Assembly: GCA_013368445.1 (NCBI GenBank)
Contig: JAACJO010000009.1
Span: 1,984,001-2,048,000 of the forward strand
DNA length: 64,000 bases
Direction: 5' to 3'
Source: Leucocoprinus leucothites
Taxonomy: Eukaryota > Basidiomycota > Agaricomycetes > Agaricales > Agaricaceae
Part shown: in pieces, positions 22,471-33,572 of the stretch
Layout: each line of letters begins with the position of its first letter
Position numbering within the stretch: the stretch's first letter is position 1
The notes under the pieces: model-generated
What the model was told of the DNA's origin: nothing
The model's input: only the letters and a program-made list of their open reading frames with translations
The model's database searches: none
Made by a program: the position numbers and the translations under genes

Positions 22471-24057
22471 ATGTTTGGCGAATACGAATCCGAGAGCCCT
22501 CGTGTTCCATCTCCATGGGATTCCCTCATCTCGAGCCCAGGTTCTCTCTCGCCATCCAAGTTGTCGTGCCACTCTAATGGCAATCTCTCAACCGAACCAC
22601 TCTCTACTTCCGTCTCACCCCGACATCTTTCTCCTTCACCTCTACTTCTTCCCCGCCTTGTTCCTGAGAATGACTCGGGCAACGTTGAGTACAAACTCCA
22701 GCTTCTCAACCCATCCCCGGCTCGCTTCGCCCGCCTGGTAACTCAACTCAAATGGCGACTGCTCGAGGGTGGTGGTCAGGCCTACTACGAGCTTGGAGTG
22801 GCTGATTCGGGCGATTTGGTCGGCCTGGGTAGGGAGAACCTCGAATCCAGTCTGGACACATTAGAAATGATGGCTGGCGAAATTGGCGCCAGTGTCATTG
22901 TCGTCAAGGAAATAGAAGTGCCAGCCGAGCTGGCCGCGAAATACGAAGAAGATTCCTGTAATAATGGCCAATGCAATTCTTGGGGAGATGCACGAGGGAA
23001 GAGGTCTAAGAGAAGGGAAAGAGATCTGATGAGCCCGTCTCCCGACGATGGTGATTCTGCGTCCACCTCCGCCTGCACCAGCATCGAGGCCGAAGGAGAT
23101 TTAACGGCCACAGGCGATGGCGATTATGAGGACATGCAGATGACAGTCATCCTCAAAAAACCCACTACCCAAGACCCCATGGCCGATCTAACAGAGGCTA
23201 TGGCAGTCTTCGCCATGGATTCAGAGTTGGAGTCAGATTCAGCCGAGACAGCTGATACCTCAGAACTCGATGAAGACAGGCTGAGCCTACCACCGCCCCA
23301 GTATGCCATCGACCTCGAAATATCCTCAGTTTATAAGCCTCGCCCTATGCGAAAAAGGTTCCACCATACCCACCAATACCACCACGTTAATGGTCACGGG
23401 CGTTCGGGCGGAAAGAGAGGGAAGAAAGTCAAGGAAAAGCCCCTTATCCAACAGACGTCTCCATCTTCTAAGGATGGTTCCTCAGCTTTAGCGAACAAGT
23501 CTCTGACGAGGAGGCAAGCGAGGGACAGAAGACGCGAGGAAAGGAAACAAGCTTTGCTCGCGATGGTCGCGCATGAAGCTGTCAATGCGTCCAACGGGAA
23601 CACACCGGAGCTGAACGGGGCAATTCATGTTCCCGATCTCGTTTCTGCGGATACTGTGGAGGACGTGCAGGTCGAAGCTAAGACGCTTGGCGAGGAACTC
23701 GAAGGGTTACATGTTGGCATTGGATCGGCCACGACAATCCCCAGGGTTTCAGAGTCTATTGCAACCTCTCTCAATAGCGCCGACACCGACAGCACCATTA
23801 CTGCCGCTAGAGCTGAAACAAACGAGGCTCTGACGACAACGGAGGTCTTTGACACCACCCATAGCAATGGCTGGCACGGAACTGATGAGAGTGAAGATGA
23901 TGGTGAAGTGTTAGTAACTCCGGTGGTCGTTAGGCCCAGATTTGAAGAAACGGAGGGTAGAAAGATCGATGCGAAGCTGATTGTCGAGGTTCTCGTAGTG
24001 AGAAAGATGTCAATAGAGGAAGGTTTCTTGGATTTTGAAGGTTTTTCTTTTGTCTGA
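22471..24057 (+). CDS. Protein with GTPBP1/2 N-terminal domain but no GTPase domain
   Basis: A single 528-codon frame. After a Ser/Pro-rich head, residues about 70-150 read NVEYKLQLLNPSPARFARLV, LKWRLLEGGGQAYYELGVAD, SSLDTLEMMAGEIGASVIVV. This closely follows the N-terminal domain that precedes the GTPase in animal GTPBP1/GTPBP2. In those proteins a G1 P-loop and EF-Tu-like domains follow. Here the sequence continues instead as low-complexity acidic and Ser-rich segments, a basic stretch (SLTRRQARDRRREERKQALL, about residues 345-364), and a conserved-looking C-terminus ending EEGFLDFEGFSFV. No G1 GxxxxGK[ST] or NKxD motif is present anywhere. It may be an adaptor in ribosome- or exosome-linked RNA turnover by analogy with GTPBP1/2, but that is speculation. 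Confidence 0.7.
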   Translation: MFGEYESESPRVPSPWDSLISSPGSLSPSKLSCHSNGNLSTEPLSTSVSPRHLSPSPLLLPRLVPENDSGNVEYKLQLLNPSPARFARLVTQLKWRLLEGGGQAYYELGVADSGDLVGLGRENLESSLDTLEMMAGEIGASVIVVKEIEVPAELAAKYEEDSCNNGQCNSWGDARGKRSKRRERDLMSPSPDDGDSASTSACTSIEAEGDLTATGDGDYEDMQMTVILKKPTTQDPMADLTEAMAVFAMDSELESDSAETADTSELDEDRLSLPPPQYAIDLEISSVYKPRPMRKRFHHTHQYHHVNGHGRSGGKRGKKVKEKPLIQQTSPSSKDGSSALANKSLTRRQARDRRREERKQALLAMVAHEAVNASNGNTPELNGAIHVPDLVSADTVEDVQVEAKTLGEELEGLHVGIGSATTIPRVSESIATSLNSADTDSTITAARAETNEALTTTEVFDTTHSNGWHGTDESEDDGEVLVTPVVVRPRFEETEGRKIDAKLIVEVLVVRKMSIEEGFLDFEGFSFV

Positions 24058-24447
24058 CTTGGCCTGTATAATCCGTGTATTATGTGTCAATTTTGTTGTC
24101 TCCTATCGGACTCTCCTATTTGAACAGATTGTTCAATATTTACATTAATGTACTTGCCCGTAAGTAGCATGAATAACAAGTGTGCTTGGTCCACAGGCGA
24201 AAAATATTCCACATCACTAATGCATTAAGAGGGAATCGAACCCCCGGCGGGTCGAGATAGAATGGCAACGACCCAGGTTACCACTACCCCATTAATGCTC
24301 ACATTAGAGGAGTTTATAGCAAATTCATGATCTAAATTGTGAAAACGAAAGGACTAAAAGTACATTATGCGGAATCCATAAAATAGCTATGGGCACTGAA
24401 TTAAATTAAAGTAGAGAACTCAAGCAGTAAGCAATTATCGAGGTGAA
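24058..24447. other. Intergenic with tRNA gene
   Basis: The convergent gap between the GTPBP-domain gene and the P450 contains only the tRNA-Gly listed separately. Confidence 0.6.
24221..24298 (-). tRNA. tRNA-Gly(GCC) with a 7-nt intron
   Basis: On the minus strand the acceptor arms GCATTAA and TTAATGC pair perfectly, with discriminator A. The D stem is GGGT/ACCT and the T arm is GGGGG-TTCGATT-CCCTC. The anticodon stem GGTCG/CGACC encloses 14 nt, TTGCCATTCTATCT. Placing T33-GCC-A37 gives a normal 7-nt loop plus a 7-nt intron after position 37, the canonical site. B-box GGTTCGATTCC is intact. The total of 78 nt equals a 71-nt tRNA plus intron. Confidence 0.9.
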
Positions 24448-26808
24448 TTACGCATCCATGAGTTGGGTTTGCTCGATAAGCATCTTGGCACGTTGATCAC
24501 GAGGGGCAATGGAGTAGCTGAAAGGCAACGGGTGGCTACAAGAATGTTCAGATTCTCCACCGGAGCCAATTTTGTTGCGAAACACATACCAAATCATTCC
24601 CGATGAGAACTTGGCTTCGACTTTCACAGGGTTCCCGTATTCATCTTTACCAGGAGCAATGTCGAATGCTGCCAAGATACAAGCGACCGAAATCCAGACC
24701 TGCGCCTCTGCCATGAACCGACCAGGACAAATCCTGCGACCGTAGCCAAAGGCAGTAGACAAGGGTTCATTGGGTGAGAGATATTGATCGGTAGGTTTGT
24801 CGAGGAAGCGTTCGGGGTCGAAGCGCATTGGATCTGGGAAGTTTTCGGGATCGTGGAGAATGGTCCTGATCGTTTCACATCGGGTGAGAAGTGTGGAAAC
24901 AAAAGATGTACAGGTTTAGAGCGTACCACGAGTTGCCCATGATCAATGTACCAGCAGGAATGAAATAGCCCCTAAAGATATCGTTTTCGGTTGACATATG
25001 AGGCAAGCCTGTAGTAAAGTAAGTTTCATTCTGTATTGATGGTTCAGCGGTAGCAACTCACCTAGAGGCGCGACAGGGTTCCATCTTGACAAGGATGAGA
25101 ATGTTGCCAAACTAGATTACAGAATGATGTTATATCCAACATACCTGAGGACTTCCTTCGTCACAGCACTGATGTATGGTAGAGAATCACGGTCCGTGTA
25201 ATCCGGCAGTCGGCCTCGCCCAACAACTCGGTCAATTTCCTCACGAGCCTTCTTCTGCACCTCAGGGTGAAGCACCATGGCCAGGAAGAAAGACGACAGG
25301 GAAGAAACGCTCTAAAAACAACGTCAGTCCTATCTCCAGCCCTAGAACGCCAGAACGTACACTCTCGGCACCGGCTACAAGGCCCGGTTTCAGCAAAAAG
25401 CCAACTTCAGTTTTAGGAGCAAGCATACTCACCAGCATATGCGAGACCAGCGCAGTTCCTGATCTGCTCCATCTCCTCGTCATTTTTTCCTCTGTGCTCG
25501 AGATCTGTTACAAGATTGGTTACAAAGCTTGGTACGGCAGTGCCGGCTTTCTAAAAGGTAAAGGTAAAAGGTCAAACTCAAATTTACCAAGGACATGAGA
25601 ACTTACAATAGCTTTTAAGACAAACTCAAAGGGAGCATCACGCATCTCCATGACAGCGTTTCTCCACCGACGAGCCTTCACTTGAAAACCGGCACCTGGC
25701 ATCCAAGCCCTATTCATTGTCAACGTCAGTAAATTTGACTTCTTGAAATTGGTGAGAACAGGCATACGGGACGTATTTCACTGTGGCGTAAAGGGTAAAT
25801 CAGTTTTTTGATGTACGTGAGGTATGTCGCAGGGGCACTCACAACTTGGAAAGATATCCACCAAGAAAGCACCGGGGTTCGCTGCCCTCGCCATTCCGTC
25901 CAGAGCGGTCTCAGCAACAGAAATGTACTTATCATCCTGTGGCGAAACTTTGATTCCGTATACGACTCCCATGATTACGCTAGCGGCGTTGCTAAATTTA
26001 GAGCAAGGTATCAGCGAAATGATACCAAGGCTAATGAAAGTCAAAACAAGCTCACTGTCGCAGATGCTTAATGAGGTCGTTGGGCTTCTCTACGATGAGG
26101 CGCAGAAGCTCATGCGCCGACCTGAGTTGTATAGGCCGGTGGATCGGAGCGACGGATTGTTGGAATTGCCGGTGGAACATTTTGCGATGATTCTTCCAGC
26201 GCTCACCTGTTACTACGGTCAGGACAGTGGTAATAATTCGGTTCCCGTGTTGGCTTACCATATCGCATGTGCCCAAAGCTCCAGTCCCAGCCCATGCTGT
26301 TACTTCTTCAATGCTGGCTTCCTGGAGATAAGAAGCGAGGAATCTTACAGGTGGTTGATCATTGGAGACTCATGACGATCTGAATAGTTCGCAGAACGCT
26401 TCTCAAAGAGCTCATTCGCGGTTTGGAAGTCATTGACGATGAGAACGTTTATCCCAAGAGCGCTTAGGAAAACAAGGTCGCCTGCGAGACGAGAGTCTGA
26501 GTAAGTTTACCACGTTGTTCAAGATTCGAAGCAGCCTCACCGTATTTGTGTGCCATATTAAGATACGCAGCGCTTTCATTCTCTCGTGCAAAATCAAACA
26601 AGTTGCCGATGAGAGGTAGTGGTTTCGGTCCGGGGGGATGCGGTACACCACGGGGATTGTCACGACGACGAACATAAAGTTTCCAAAGCAAGTGACAGAA
26701 TAATGACAAGAGGACAGAGTGGATCCCCAAGGACGTCCGAGTTTGGTTGGCAGCGAAGCCTCGAAGGGCATCAGAGGCTGACTGGAAGAAGTATGCGACG
26801 CGAGCCAT
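24448..26808 (-). CDS. Cytochrome P450 monooxygenase
   Basis: Multi-exon gene on the minus strand, starting at ATG 26808. An N-terminal membrane anchor ([21 protein letters not shown]) is followed by the proline hinge [15 protein letters not shown]. The C-helix Trp/Arg is in [12 protein letters not shown] (about 26190). The I-helix AGAEST region spans an intron near 25330. The K-helix ExxR is in TKEVLR (25160). The PERF region [10 protein letters not shown] is at 24828-24800, and the heme-binding loop [11 protein letters not shown] with its Cys ligand is at about 24750. It is an ER-bound class II enzyme needing cytochrome P450 reductase. The sequence style is that of the large fungal families often annotated as O-methylsterigmatocystin oxidoreductase-like. 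The substrate cannot be inferred, and no biosynthetic partner genes lie beside it. It ends with a charged tail after the last conserved block. Confidence 0.92.
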
Positions 26809-28191
26809 TGATACAGAGACTGACGAGTGATCGAGGCTCTAGCTCTGAGGGTTCTGGAGTTTCTTCGTGTGGTGCAGGCTGTTCAGCACACCCCGAGAGC
26901 ATTTATATGTGCCATCGAATTTGGACCCTGATCCGAAGAACACCATCAAGTCAGAGATCCCATCTCTTGCCGAAAATTAAAGTTGAGCAGAAGCCTGACT
27001 TACGATTGATTATTCACTGACTGAGCGTCATCGGCACCCCATGTGTTGGGGCAGTGGTCCATAGCAATTGTGGTGGGACAGTGGGCGGAATTTGGTCAGA
27101 TAGCTGCCTATTCGGCTTCCGAAAGAGTTGAACCTTCTATCTTTGGAAAGTGTAATGGACAAGCGTGGTGGATCCCTCCATTGACCATATGATGCCAACT
27201 AGCCCGAGCTTCTGCGAAAAACAAAAAAGATGTCTGGTGCCGAGATGGTATATTAGGCTAAGGCGAAAGAACCATCCTACCAGCCCCACTAGAAAACCTC
27301 AAAGAAAAATGGAGGGTCGCCCTCTGCATCAAAAGAGGCATGATTGCAGTATACAAAAAAATTGCTGGTGGTGTGCCGATGGTGGCTCTGCATTTACTGC
27401 TAGATTGAAATTGCCTGAGGCACTTGCCCGTTTTATTCGTTGAAATGGTTGCCACGAATGAATGAAAAACGGCGGTCTTGGTTTTTGGCTGTATAAAGCT
27501 TCATGAGTCCTTGATTATGAACGCCTCGAGCCTTGGTGGCGCTCGCCACTGATGCCATATGGATTTCATAGAGAGAAAGGGTGTACACAAACACATGTAG
27601 CGCCCACAGAGGGAAGTTCGGACGGTTTTCAAACACGCGCCCCCTTTTGGAAATCACGTTTTCCCACCGGTCGGGAGCCCTCTAATTGTTTCTTGGGAGA
27701 CACCGGTCGAGTCGCATCTTCGGTGAATAGCTACACTTCGGGGGGTTTGGTCATGGGAATAGTTTAAATGGGAGAAGTGAGTCGAACGGGTCGTGATAAC
27801 AAGGGAGAGTGTTGGCTGAGAGGACTAAAACGAGGGTCCACAGCGAGTGATTTCGCTCCACATTGTGTGCCAAAGGGTCACGGTTTGGTGCTAAACCATG
27901 CCAGGTAGTGTAATCAGTGCTGTAGACAATAGAGTCCGAACTTCCAGTGGAAAGTCGAGATGTACATCAGTACAAACGGGTGTTCCAATGTCCGATTGAC
28001 GACAGTGTCCAATAATATTCACAATCTAGTTCCCGCTCCTCTTGGCGTAACGTCACGGAGTTATGCCGTCAGTCGAGGCTGGTGGAATCGGCACGTCCGT
28101 GCATTTTGGATGATGTCAAAGCATTAGCGATAGCATTGAAATAACAACACACGGACCAGACTACGACAACATCTAGTACCCCACCTACTAC
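26809..28191. other. Intergenic, 1.4 kb
   Basis: This is the P450 promoter and the region downstream of the NEDD8-E1 gene. Short open frames only; nothing recognised. Confidence 0.5.
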
Positions 28192-30096
28192 TCAAAGAAT
28201 TCCCGTCCACGTCTCTATCAAATCTACAGTGCAAATGCCCGCGATTGGAATGTACTGCTTCGTGACCATCTTGATGACTTCCTGAGCAACCAAACCGCCT
28301 AGAAGCGCGGCCGTGTTGGGTAGATCTGCAGTAGGGGATCGTGCACTAGAGTGGTATGAAAATGATGAATGATTTACACGCGTTTGAGGGCTTGAAAGCT
28401 TACATTTCTCCTGCTGTGAACTCGAACTCCTCAGGAAGCTCCACCCCCGGCGGCAGCAAGGACTGTGCTTCCTGTGTAAGCGCTTCAATCGTGAACACCG
28501 GGAGCTCGCCTTGAGAAGGAGCTGGAGCCTTGGATGCTAAGCAAGAGGCCGCAGAGAGCGCAAGGTGGATCGCGAGTTGTTTCGGTGAGGTGGCGGCAGC
28601 GTTACCTACATCATCAGGTAAGCCTTAATGAGTTTTACATAACGGCCTGTGCACTTACCAAGCGCTATAGTATTTTTATCAATAGAATTCCAGGATGTCC
28701 CTCGAATGACCTTCAAAGCATGGGCATTTTTAACGAAAGAGTCGATGAGATCGTCGTCAATCCGGACCCCCGGCGAGATGAAACTCTTGAAAATATTCCT
28801 TTCTTGCTCGGCTTGATCTTTATATAATTTTTGCAGGCCGATGTATGTATCAGTGCTGGCTTTCATATCCGGGAGTGTGCTGGAGAGAGGCAACGTGTAG
28901 GGTGGTTGTGCGGCGAATTTCTTGAGAGCAGCGAGAAGGTAAAAGAAGGGAGGTGCTGTAGGGTGCGTGAGTGTTAGCACAGTTCTAGAACAAGGATGGA
29001 CGTACTTGACGCGTTCAGCGTCTGAACTTTAGGATCATCAAACAGCTCGGCTACTTCACTTGGAACCTTCGTTTCCGTCCATGAACGATACGCTTGTGCT
29101 TCTGCTTCCTCAAAGTTTTCCTCGTCGATCTTTCGCTTCATATTACTGATGGCTTCTTTGAATGCTTTTTTCTCCGCATAAGTTTGAGGTGGAAGGCCAT
29201 TATGCTATAAAGCCTCGTGTTATCGATCTCTTCTTGCGAAACGACTAGCTCCTACCTACCTCTTGCTTCCATTTTTCCATTGCCTTCACTAGCAGGATTA
29301 CGTAGGGAACATGGGCATGATCCGTCGGATCAAGGGCATCAAGATCTAGAGCTTGAGCGTATTGCAGGAGGGCGGGGAATGGTTTATCAATGCGAAGGGA
29401 GGGAGCCGTTTCGGAATGAGATTCAATGACTAGATGATGTCAGTCCATGCGTATCAGACAAGGCTCAAAAGCCACTTACTCGTATGCTCATGTTGCTGGA
29501 TGAAAATCTCCGCGAGGAACCCTGCAGAACGGACAATGACTAATGGTGGAGCGTCATCGTCCTCCCAGAGTAGCTGCGATAATCTCTCTACCTGCGATTG
29601 GGGCAGATTGTGCGCGATGACAAGGGTGTATTTGAAGAGTTCACTCTTCCCCGCGGATAGAAGCTGTTCGACATTTCGGAGGTCTGCGTGGCCTCGTACA
29701 CCTTCATTGAGTTCTTCGAGAAGCCGAACGGCCTCTTGTGCGCGAGGCTTGCCTATGCTCTCTGGTCCTTCCAGGAAAAAGTTGTTGCCTGCGTCAGCTG
29801 GCGTCACGACCGCGTTATCAAGAATAGTGAATGCGCCCACGCCGGGTAGCACGAGGTTCTTGAGAATGCTTGTACTTGTCGCAGACGATGACAGCACGAG
29901 CAAATGTGCCGATTCAAGAGCTGCCTGGCCAGTTGCTGCCCAGAGACGGAGCTGACGATCGTACCGACGTGTCTTGCGATCAGGGGGTGCTCTGTTACAG
30001 ATATCAGCTCGAGTCTTTTCCTAATTGACTTGAAACTGACTCTTCTGTGATTGCGGTGGTCGCTTGTTCTATGTCCTGGGTCTCTGGAGACATCAT
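28192..30096 (-). CDS. ula1: NEDD8-activating enzyme E1 regulatory subunit
   Basis: Minus-strand gene starting at ATG 30096 (MMSPETQDIEQATTAITEE), then a short intron. The E1 signature RKTRRYDRQLRLW follows, then the Rossmann-like LLVLSSSATSTSILKNLVLPGVGAFTILDN stretch (around 29880-29790). The rest of an adenylation-domain pseudo-half follows (FLEGPESIGKPRAQEAVRLL). The C-terminal exon has NTAALLGGLVAQEVIKMVTK and ends LIETWTGIL. This is the APPBP1/Ula1 partner of Uba3; together they activate NEDD8/Rub1 for cullin neddylation. As expected for Ula1 and unlike Uba3, no catalytic Cys motif of an active E1 half is seen. Several short introns occur and no lesion is seen. It would act upstream of SCF ligases that use F-box proteins such as the two in this window (pathway link, not operon). 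Confidence 0.88.
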
Positions 30097-31931
30097 GGAT
30101 GTCTACGCGAAGCAGGAGAAAGCACAGGATTGGAAATCGATAAATATAATTAGCGCCCAAATCCAATACATCAATCCGACTTCTATTTCAGGAAACACCG
30201 AAAATCATTTAGCAACCAGACGACCAGGACAGCTTATGAGCTGATAATCAGCTGAAGAGAGAGATTAATGGAATTCAATTGTGGAGAATAGGCCGCCGCT
30301 CCTCAAGCATAATTTATGGACTCGTTTTCATAGGAATTAGACCCTGAGACGATCCGGAGTGGGCTGAGCCTCTATTTTGTGAGTCTGTCTGAACGGCACT
30401 TAGAATTTCCTAGGCAGATTGTCTCCCTGAAAAAAATATTTTTCCGAGCTAGTCAAAAGGTCGTCCATTCGGAAATTTATTTTCCTCAATTGCTGCTACG
30501 ATTCTCGGTTTTTTATCGTCGTTTTTAGGTTTTGAGATTATCTGAACATAGGCCAGCCACTGGAAACCCTTGCACCTTACCACAGTCCAGTTTCCCTGAG
30601 GATCCCATTTTAATGAAGCACACGTATGCTCCGAAGTGTTACAAGATATTAATTATCAACTGCCGACTAGCGCCGACCTTCTCTCACGTCGTCATAGGCC
30701 TAGCCCCCCCTTGTTGCTTTGTTGTGGATTTTACATTGTTAACAGATGATCCAAGGAGTACGCTTCGATGGTTGGCAGGCCACATTGGTTACACATGGGC
30801 AAATATGGGTGTCAAGCTGTTTTTAGGAATTTTCCGAAGCAGAAAATGCGGGGTAAATGGACGCTAGAAGCCGTTTCGCGAATGATCCTGGACTCTGTCA
30901 ATGTGATATGATTCTAGCCGATTATTGGTCAAAAAACAGAGACAGCTTAACATGAGTTCGCCGCATGTAAATTCACAGACCATGTGAGCCACAAAGTCAA
31001 TGGAGTGAATTTCGTGCCATGGTGATTGAGGCCGAAAGTAAATGCAATGACGTAGTGGTGCTTGATCACTGCGATGATGAAATGTGAGAACCCTGCCGAG
31101 CAAGCCTAATTCAAGTTTGAACGCCTATTGCGTGCCTCAGAGGGTCATCTGTATTGATTCCAGCTGAGGATAAATACCGAATACGTCGCCAGCTCAGACT
31201 CTAGACGAGACCACTATTATTTTTTGAGAAATCAGATATATGACATAGCCTTTCCCACGAGCGAGCAGATGGGCCTATTCCTGGAAAAAAGGCACAGCCC
31301 AACGGACCACATCCTGGTTGACAGCGACCAGGCCTACAGGCTACAGCCGAGTTCCGTATCATACCAATATTCCGCGACATCATCCGGCCGATTTTTCACC
31401 CCGCACCCAAAACTGTCTCCAACGTGTCTCATGTCCACAAAGCTATTTGGGCAAGCAAAATGCTTTGCTTTGCATGCACGAGGCCGATTGAGCCCAGCTT
31501 GCTTCAGAGAATACAGTACCCACGAGACACGGATGGCAAAGGAAGGTTTATTTTTATCGATGGGTTTTCGGCTGTGATTATCGATTGCTTGCCCATTGCC
31601 TCGCAACAACGGCCTGCAGGGGATCATTGTGAGACTGGTTCCCCTATGCCCGCAAGTGTGAAGAACCAGGGATAACTTGCACTCCAAATCGGTAATAAGA
31701 CGCGCTTTCACTACCTAATTCTGCTCGTGCCCCCCTCGTGCTCCGATATACAAAAAGGTCAAGAATATCTTCCGAGCGATACAACACTCCCCTATTATAG
31801 CCTTTGGTCCTGGGTTCCCAGGCAGCAGTACGTTACTATCCCCTTTGCCCTTCCGTTCCGACGTTCATTTGCGCTTTTTCTTTACAAGCTTCCCTTAGAA
31901 CCGGCTCTCCATCATACTTGGTTACTGTATA
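30097..31931. other. Intergenic, 1.8 kb
   Basis: The stretch 30280-30560 is AT-rich. Open frames at 30532-30867 and 31224-31577 (+) are about 110-117 codons but show no motif or splice logic. I see no supported gene, tRNA or repeat. Confidence 0.4.
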
Positions 31932-32531
31932 ATGGCCACCTCGACGGTTCTCGATGTTGCCGGGGACGCCAGTTCCGCGCCCTCACCTCAACCCTCTTCC
32001 TTTATCTATCTCGCCTTATACGACTCTTTAGGGGACGAAGACGTCGAGCTCACCACCCTCGACCAGTGGCTTTCCCATCAACTCAGTTGGCGACTCATAC
32101 CTTCCCAATCGCCTACTATTCCGGCAGACGGACACGAGATCTTTGGTATCCACCACGATGAAGATGCTATCGTTAGCTCAGACAACGAGTACGACGAGGA
32201 TCCGACAGTAGACATTCGTGCTTTCATTCGACTCCCCATAAAACCGGCGAAATCTTACGAGAGTCTCGTCAATCAAGTGCAGAAATGCTCCGAGACATTT
32301 CTCAGTGAAGCTATTGAAGATGGCTGGCAGGAGTGGGAGTGGGTGTACAACATGTTTGAGCACCTGGAGGTTCTCGAGTACGTCGATGACCGCGTTACCA
32401 ACACTTGGCAGTACAAAAACAAGTCAAAGATGGAGATTTTCAAGGAGAGAGTGCTGAGCTTGGCCAAGCAGGTGCACGACATAGGTGGCCCACCAGAAAA
32501 TCGCGTCATCGATTTTCCTCTTGGCTCATAA
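31932..32531 (+). CDS. Orphan acidic protein of 199 residues
   Basis: Single-exon frame starting at the first ATG after a pyrimidine-rich leader. It is acidic overall, with DEDAIVSSDNEYDEDPTVD near residues 76-94. A regular amphipathic C-terminal half follows (SYESLVNQVQKCSETFLSEA, then EWEWVYNMFEHLEVLEYVDD), probably alpha-helical. No signal peptide, membrane segment or catalytic motif is evident. The absence of low-complexity bias and the well-ordered second half argue for a real gene. Function is unknown. Confidence 0.6.
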   Translation: MATSTVLDVAGDASSAPSPQPSSFIYLALYDSLGDEDVELTTLDQWLSHQLSWRLIPSQSPTIPADGHEIFGIHHDEDAIVSSDNEYDEDPTVDIRAFIRLPIKPAKSYESLVNQVQKCSETFLSEAIEDGWQEWEWVYNMFEHLEVLEYVDDRVTNTWQYKNKSKMEIFKERVLSLAKQVHDIGGPPENRVIDFPLGS

Positions 32532-32954
32532 CTCTCTCTCTCTCCGCATCTCCCTGCCCTTCACCCTTGTTCCCTATCCGGAGCATATTTAGGGGTTCTG
32601 GTCGGTTTCATGTTTCGACCAACCCCCTTGCTATCCTAGATTATTCCTATCAATCGTAGTCCAAATACTCCATCTTACAATAGCCGGTCTATGTCATACC
32701 TCTCGGTTGCTAAATCCAGTAAACTTACAAACAAATTGTAGTTGTACTTACTTAAACAGGCGTTGATTTTTTTTTCCGCTGCACAGATCAAGCAGCTCTA
32801 TCAATCCTTCACTTTGATTCGCCGGGCAAACAACACAACTCGCGTGGTCTTGGCGTGACCGCCATCAGATCGAACTCGACGTTGCTGGCTTGATCCTAAC
32901 CCCTCACCACACCACAGGGGTGCCACAAAAGACCACCTCAGCAACAAGGCCAGC
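32532..32954. other. Intergenic
   Basis: 3' region of the orphan gene and the short promoter of psf1. No other feature. Confidence 0.5.
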
Positions 32955-33572
32955 ATGTCCACCGATGTACACCAGTATGGCGAACTTGGCACCCAACTAC
33001 TCCAAGAATCACGCCGCTCCACACAAACTGATACCCTTCTCAAATACAACGACGCCCTCGTGCGCTCCATCATCCGCGAACAACGCGATCTCGAGAAATC
33101 CCTCGTCTCGCAAATCGCCAAAACACCGGAAAACGAAGCTCCTCCGCCGGCTGTGATCATTTTCCAAACTGCTATCCTCCGAAATAAACGATGTCTCCTT
33201 GCATATCATTCTCATCGTCTCGATCGCCTACGAGATATGTATTGGGCCGTTGGCGGTGCGTTGCCGCATATTCTAAGCGATCCTGATACGAGGAGCAAGC
33301 TGAGTCCTCATGAGGTGGATTACTTGAGGAGCTATCATTCGTCGGCTATGGATTTTCGGGGGGAGTTTTCAAGTGAGCTGGATATTATGGCCAGCATCAC
33401 GGTTCCACCGAAGGAGCTGCACGTGTCGGTGAAAGTTGTCAAGGATTGTGGGGTTATTCAGACGGAATTGGGAACGATTGATTTTAAGAAGGGGCAGAGG
33501 TTTGTGGTGCGGCGAGCGGATATTGAACATCTCATTGTCCAGGGATATTTGGAGGAGGTGTCAGGGTCATGA
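32955..33572 (+). CDS. psf1: GINS complex subunit Psf1
   Basis: Intronless 205-residue frame, the usual length of the family (human PSF1 has 196). The A-domain begins YGELGTQLLQESRR and contains RNKRCLLAYHSHRLDRLRDM, the family hallmark. An SPHEVDYLRSYHSSAMDFRG linker leads to the short B-domain ending TELGTIDFKKGQRFVVRRAD and LIVQGYLEEV. GINS (Sld5, Psf1-3) joins Cdc45 and MCM2-7 to make the replicative CMG helicase in the nucleus. No lesion is seen. Confidence 0.95.
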   Translation: MSTDVHQYGELGTQLLQESRRSTQTDTLLKYNDALVRSIIREQRDLEKSLVSQIAKTPENEAPPPAVIIFQTAILRNKRCLLAYHSHRLDRLRDMYWAVGGALPHILSDPDTRSKLSPHEVDYLRSYHSSAMDFRGEFSSELDIMASITVPPKELHVSVKVVKDCGVIQTELGTIDFKKGQRFVVRRADIEHLIVQGYLEEVSGS

